A DNA stretch of 64,000 bases, taken from positions 1-64,000 of the forward strand of contig CAZVIJ010000003.1 of the NCBI GenBank assembly GCA_964626735.1, in the 5' to 3' direction. The notes under the pieces are model-generated. The model saw only the letters and a program-made list of their open reading frames with translations, ran no database searches and was not told where the DNA came from. Source of the DNA: CAZVIJ01 sp964626735 (lineage in GTDB: Bacteria > Patescibacteriota > Dojkabacteria > JAOAGR01). Both the position numbers and the translations under genes were made by a program. Below are positions 60,831 to 64,000 of the stretch, one piece after another. The stretch's first letter is position 1. Every line of letters starts with the position of its first letter.

Positions 60831-62657
60831 CTACTTGTACCCTTCAGCCTGGCTCGTAAACATCTTGTGATAGAGTCCCTCGTTTCCTATCAGCTCTTCA
60901 TGCGTGCCCTGCTCGCTGATGATGCCGTTCTCGAGTACGAGAATCTTATGGGCGTTTCTCACAGTTGCGAATCGATGGGATACGATAATCATCGTGGTGT
61001 CCTTGGCCAACTCGTCGAGTTGTTTGAAGACTTGGCTTTCAGCTAGTGCGTCGAGCGCAGATGTCGGTTCATCCATGATGATGAGTTTTGGGTCTGCGTA
61101 TATTCCACGAGCTATTCCAACTTTTTGCCATTGTCCGCCCGATAGGTCGATACCTCCTTTAAAATCGGTTTTGAGCATTGTTGCGTAGCCGTTCGGCAAT
61201 TTTTCGACAATTTTGTCGACGCCGGCTTTTTTGCCGGTTTCCTCGATTCGCGCTCGGTCATCGATAAATTCCATATTCCCGATTCCAATATTTTCTGCTA
61301 TGGAAAACCAGTATTTCGCAAACTTCTGGAACAGTACTCCCCAGAGCGAATAGAACGAAGTGAGGTTTATTTCTTTGATATTCTTGCCGTTAATGAGAAT
61401 TTCCCCTTCCTCGACATCGTAGAAGCGTGCGATCAACTTTATGATTGTGCTCTTCCCCGCTCCGTTCTCGCCGACGAGCGCGATTTTCTCGCCGCTATTC
61501 ACCTTGAACGATAGGTTCTGGAAAACGTAGGTGTCTGATCCCGGATACTTGAAGCTTACGTTTTTGAACTCAATTGATGGCGCGGTATACGGCAGCTTTT
61601 CGGTTGCATCATTGGTATCGATCGAATTCTCGAGAGCGAAAAAGTTTTTAGCCTCGTAGAGATATTGGGAATTCTCTATCAGCTCGGTGACGTTATTTTC
61701 GATTCTGGCTAGATTTTGAGATATGGTACCCAAGCTTGAGATGTAAAACGTGAATTGCGTTACGGTTATGCGAGTAGCGAGGGTTTCGAGGGCGAAGTAA
61801 ATTTGCAGCCCGACCAATACGATAACCTCAAGTACGGTAATGACCGTGCTGTAGAACGTTTTGGCCTTAATCTTGCTGATAACCTCGCTGTTGAACTTTA
61901 TGTTCGCTCTCCTGAAAACCTCGACGATATACTGGCCGAACCCGTAGATCTTCGATTCTTGAATGATGTCTAGTTCGGAAAGACCGCGTAGAGCGTAGCT
62001 GGCGTGCTTTTTCTCGTCGCCCCGATAGCTCCAAATGCTGTAAACGGCTTTGCCGAATTTCTTGTTGATGAAGAAATTAAGCAGTACCGGCAGGATAATA
62101 AACGCAAGCATTAACGGATTGATGGTAAAGAAAATGCCCGAGATGGTGCCGATGCTGATAAGGTTGGCGATAAACGATTGGACCGAGCGAAGGTTTACCA
62201 TGAATCTCATAACCAAGGAATCCGAAACGATATTTTCTTTCGCCTTGAAATCGGAATCTTCGTGGTACGCCATTTCCAGGTACAGGCGTTTTTCCATAAA
62301 TGAGGACCATAGCTGCAAGTCGACTTGATGCCGGTAAACGAGTACGGTGTATTCGAAAGCGGTCTCGCAAAGCTTTACCGCAAGCGTGAGCGAAAACAGG
62401 TAGACGAACGTCCATGTCAACTCTGGAGTAACCGAATGGACACCGTTTTTCAGCGAGAGAACCAGGATCCCGAAGACCTTGGCCGCCATAAAGTTCCTGA
62501 GAATCGGGAACGTTGATATCATCAATTGCAATACAAAAAGCAAACAGTATTGGAATTTGTTAATTCGGTATCCCTCTTTGATATTCCATATCGTGCCTTG
62601 AATGAGGTTGGAAAAGGTGGAAGATTTTTTCTCGTTTTCTGATGATTTATCTTTCAT
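60831..62657 (-). CDS. ABC transporter, fused permease and ATPase
   Basis: 608 residues. About six TM spans in residues 30-330, then an ATPase domain with Walker A LVGENGAGKSTIIKLI, Q-loop LFQKFAKYW, signature LSGGQWQKVGIARGIY, Walker B KLIIMDEPTSALDA and switch IVSHRFATV. A homodimeric exporter of the lipid/peptide/drug type. It starts 3 nt after the small exported protein gene and shares its promoter. Confidence 0.93.
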   Translation of the reverse strand: MKDKSSENEKKSSTFSNLIQGTIWNIKEGYRINKFQYCLLFVLQLMISTFPILRNFMAAKVFGILVLSLKNGVHSVTPELTWTFVYLFSLTLAVKLCETAFEYTVLVYRHQVDLQLWSSFMEKRLYLEMAYHEDSDFKAKENIVSDSLVMRFMVNLRSVQSFIANLISIGTISGIFFTINPLMLAFIILPVLLNFFINKKFGKAVYSIWSYRGDEKKHASYALRGLSELDIIQESKIYGFGQYIVEVFRRANIKFNSEVISKIKAKTFYSTVITVLEVIVLVGLQIYFALETLATRITVTQFTFYISSLGTISQNLARIENNVTELIENSQYLYEAKNFFALENSIDTNDATEKLPYTAPSIEFKNVSFKYPGSDTYVFQNLSFKVNSGEKIALVGENGAGKSTIIKLIARFYDVEEGEILINGKNIKEINLTSFYSLWGVLFQKFAKYWFSIAENIGIGNMEFIDDRARIEETGKKAGVDKIVEKLPNGYATMLKTDFKGGIDLSGGQWQKVGIARGIYADPKLIIMDEPTSALDALAESQVFKQLDELAKDTTMIIVSHRFATVRNAHKILVLENGIISEQGTHEELIGNEGLYHKMFTSQAEGYK

Positions 62658-62660
62658 GCG

Positions 62661-63113
62661 TTACGGACCTGAACTGACGGTATAGAGAATATATTTGTTT
62701 TCTTTCAACTCGGCTTGGGCGAAGCCAATCTTATTTCGTACCCACGAACCGTCCTCCTGTCCGTTTCCCGCTATCCAATCTTCGCCGGACAGAGGAAGAT
62801 ATCCACGTTCTACGGAAAAGGTTGTCGTAAATTGAAGTTTGTTTCCATCACGAAGCACGTTATCGATTTTGGCTATCGAATACCCGCGTAATTGGTAATT
62901 CAGCTTTACCGAAAGGGATTTGAAGCTATCTAACCAACTCTCCATGAGCTTCTCTGCAATCTGCTGATCGGTTTTGCCTTTCGCATCTTCAATCGTGACT
63001 GACCCATACAATACATCGTATGATTTGCCGAAGTTGGCCGCGTACAGGTAGTAACTTAAAAGCAGCAGGGGGATACATAGCAATGCGATGATGACGAATA
63101 GCTTCTTTTTCAT
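62661..63113 (-). CDS. Small exported or membrane-anchored protein
   Basis: 150 residues. N-terminal hydrophobic segment (KKKLFVIIALLCIPLLLLSYYLYAANF), then a beta-rich domain outside (VTIEDAKGKTDQQIAEKLMESWLDSF, GYLPLSGEDWIAGNGQEDGSWV). No lipobox. It is first in an operon with the ABC exporter, so a helper role is possible. TAGTAT lies 8 nt before the ATG. Confidence 0.65.
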   Translation of the reverse strand: MKKKLFVIIALLCIPLLLLSYYLYAANFGKSYDVLYGSVTIEDAKGKTDQQIAEKLMESWLDSFKSLSVKLNYQLRGYSIAKIDNVLRDGNKLQFTTTFSVERGYLPLSGEDWIAGNGQEDGSWVRNKIGFAQAELKENKYILYTVSSGP

Positions 63114-63151
63114 TCTGCCCTATACTATCACAAAAACCGAGTTCAGGTTGT

Positions 63152-64000
63152 CTAAATACGCTTCGACGGTTTCTTCACGAGGCTTTGCATCAAACCGGTA
63201 ACGGCAAGAACATTGCCGAAGGTTGTATTGATGTTGGTATCGACTGGCCGGCGGTATCTTCTGGATGATCTTCGGACAGGCGAATCGTTTAGATCATGTG
63301 CCCGCTTCATTACAAGGAGACCTGCGAGGAATAGGTTGTTTAACGCCAATTCCGGCCCAGATGGGATCTGGCTTGAGCCATCAGGATCTGAAGGATTGCA
63401 TGCGTCTTCTGTCCCGTCAGTAAAGGGGCGAAGCCAATCGGCGGCGACCCACGCTTTTCCTCCTTCTGGATGATCAATAAGTACCCAACCGAGTTTTTCG
63501 TATAAATTCACGTTCGGCAAATATTGACCACGCGGCTTATTGTTTTTTGCTGCGAAGCGTAGTTGATCGAGATTGATTCTCATTTGCGCGTCTGCAGCTT
63601 GTATGACGTGTACCGCTACGCGATTCGGAACTGCCGGCTTCATTTGCTCGATATCATTCTCGTCGCGCGCCAACAATACATCCATGGCCGGATCGTGATC
63701 GTTAATGCCGCCTACGATAACGCATGCCTGCGAATTATTTTGTGCAGCTTTCGCAAGCATTGCCTTGATGACCGCTTGTATTTTCTCGATATGACTGCAT
63801 GATGTGCTAGCGCTATCGGTATGCTCGTATACGTCGGGCTTGAGGAGCGTCGATTGATCTTTTACCGACGAGAGCGATTGGCATCCCTCGAGAACCTGTG
63901 CGGCAGCCGTTGGAGCCGTCGTGGGTTGGGAAGGTGCGGAAGTCGGTTGCTCTGCAGTTGATTGTCCACCACATGCCGCGAGAAGCGGTGCTAAAACGAC
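63152..64000 (-). CDS. Lipoprotein with SH3-like region (N-terminus beyond the window)
   Basis: 283 residues in the window, open at the right edge. The first visible residues VVLAPLLAACGGQSTAEQ hold a lipobox (LAAC), followed by a Ser/Thr/Pro linker and about 240 residues. The middle part NVNLYEKLGWVLIDHPEGGKAWVAADWLRPF resembles an SH3-type module. The C-terminal 60 residues include HDLNDSPVRRSSRRYRRPVD. No catalytic motif is visible. Confidence 0.65.
   Translation of the reverse strand, partial: VVLAPLLAACGGQSTAEQPTSAPSQPTTAPTAAAQVLEGCQSLSSVKDQSTLLKPDVYEHTDSASTSCSHIEKIQAVIKAMLAKAAQNNSQACVIVGGINDHDPAMDVLLARDENDIEQMKPAVPNRVAVHVIQAADAQMRINLDQLRFAAKNNKPRGQYLPNVNLYEKLGWVLIDHPEGGKAWVAADWLRPFTDGTEDACNPSDPDGSSQIPSGPELALNNLFLAGLLVMKRAHDLNDSPVRRSSRRYRRPVDTNINTTFGNVLAVTGLMQSLVKKPSKRI

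Noticed and set aside
1..64000. Recoded TGA (as Gly in Gracilibacteria/Absconditabacteria).
   Set aside because: TGA ends several clear genes and the leader peptide. No conserved Gly position is encoded by TGA in the genes read.
1..64000. Insertion sequences, prophage, CRISPR-Cas, rRNA or tmRNA.
   Set aside because: No transposase, integrase, phage structural gene, repeat-spacer array or rRNA-like stretch was found on either strand.

Overview
The window looks like a chromosome segment of a Candidate Phyla Radiation (Patescibacteria) bacterium. The evidence is tight packing, many short lineage-specific proteins, a reduced core gene set (obg, topA, rarA, recF, nusA, ylxR, rplU, rpmA, rpmH, rnpA, hisS, thrS, prmC, pyk, galU), an archaeal-type ThrRS and standard use of TGA as stop. 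The exact lineage cannot be fixed from sequence reading alone. Four runs of exactly 10 N (29757, 34551, 51069, 58693) mark assembly joins. They interrupt rnpA, a dockerin gene, recF and an unknown gene.

Layout. 1-5.3 kb: 5' end of obg, a gene resembling hypermodified-thymine (5-hmdU) DNA kinases, an AlkD-like repair protein, a membrane/transglycosylase operon and an SQR/NDH-2-like flavoprotein. 5.4-8.7 kb: a secreted protein of about twelve Ig-like repeats. 8.7-20 kb: hibernation factor, guanine deaminase-like enzyme, Rec-GGDEF-EAL protein, C39-like peptidase, polysaccharide deacetylase, rarA, DHH phosphatase, htpX. 20-30 kb: thrS with an attenuator leader, transglycosylase, RlmD-like methyltransferase, response regulator, galU, rnpA, rpmH. 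30-41 kb: a run of secreted modular proteins with dockerin, cohesin-like, beta-helix, beta-propeller and LamG modules, ending in membrane-anchored and LPNTG-anchored cohesin-like proteins. 41-64 kb: topA, rpmA-rplU, pyk, murT-gatD, prmC-recF-ylxR-nusA, a DUF45 metallopeptidase, a mini SufB/D protein, hisS, a TrpR/YerC-type repressor, tRNA-Ser, an ABC exporter and a lipoprotein.

The two most notable systems are these. First, the 30-41 kb cluster reads as a miniature cell-surface cohesin-dockerin (cellulosome-like) apparatus: four dockerin-tailed secreted proteins beside three cohesin-like proteins, two held by N-terminal membrane segments and one also by a sortase-type signal. Second, thrS is preceded by a complete ribosome-mediated attenuator. 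It has a 21-codon leader peptide with five Thr codons, competing hairpins 1:2, 2:3 and 3:4, and a U-run terminator.

Promoters. About thirty genes have a TATAAT-like -10 hexamer ending only 4-12 nt before the start codon and no Shine-Dalgarno sequence, so leaderless mRNAs appear to be the rule. At least one operon-internal gene (gatD) has a strong AAGGAGG. Several divergent pairs share one near-palindromic -10 box. No rRNA, CRISPR array, insertion sequence or phage module was seen, and no gene-free stretch exceeds about 230 bases.
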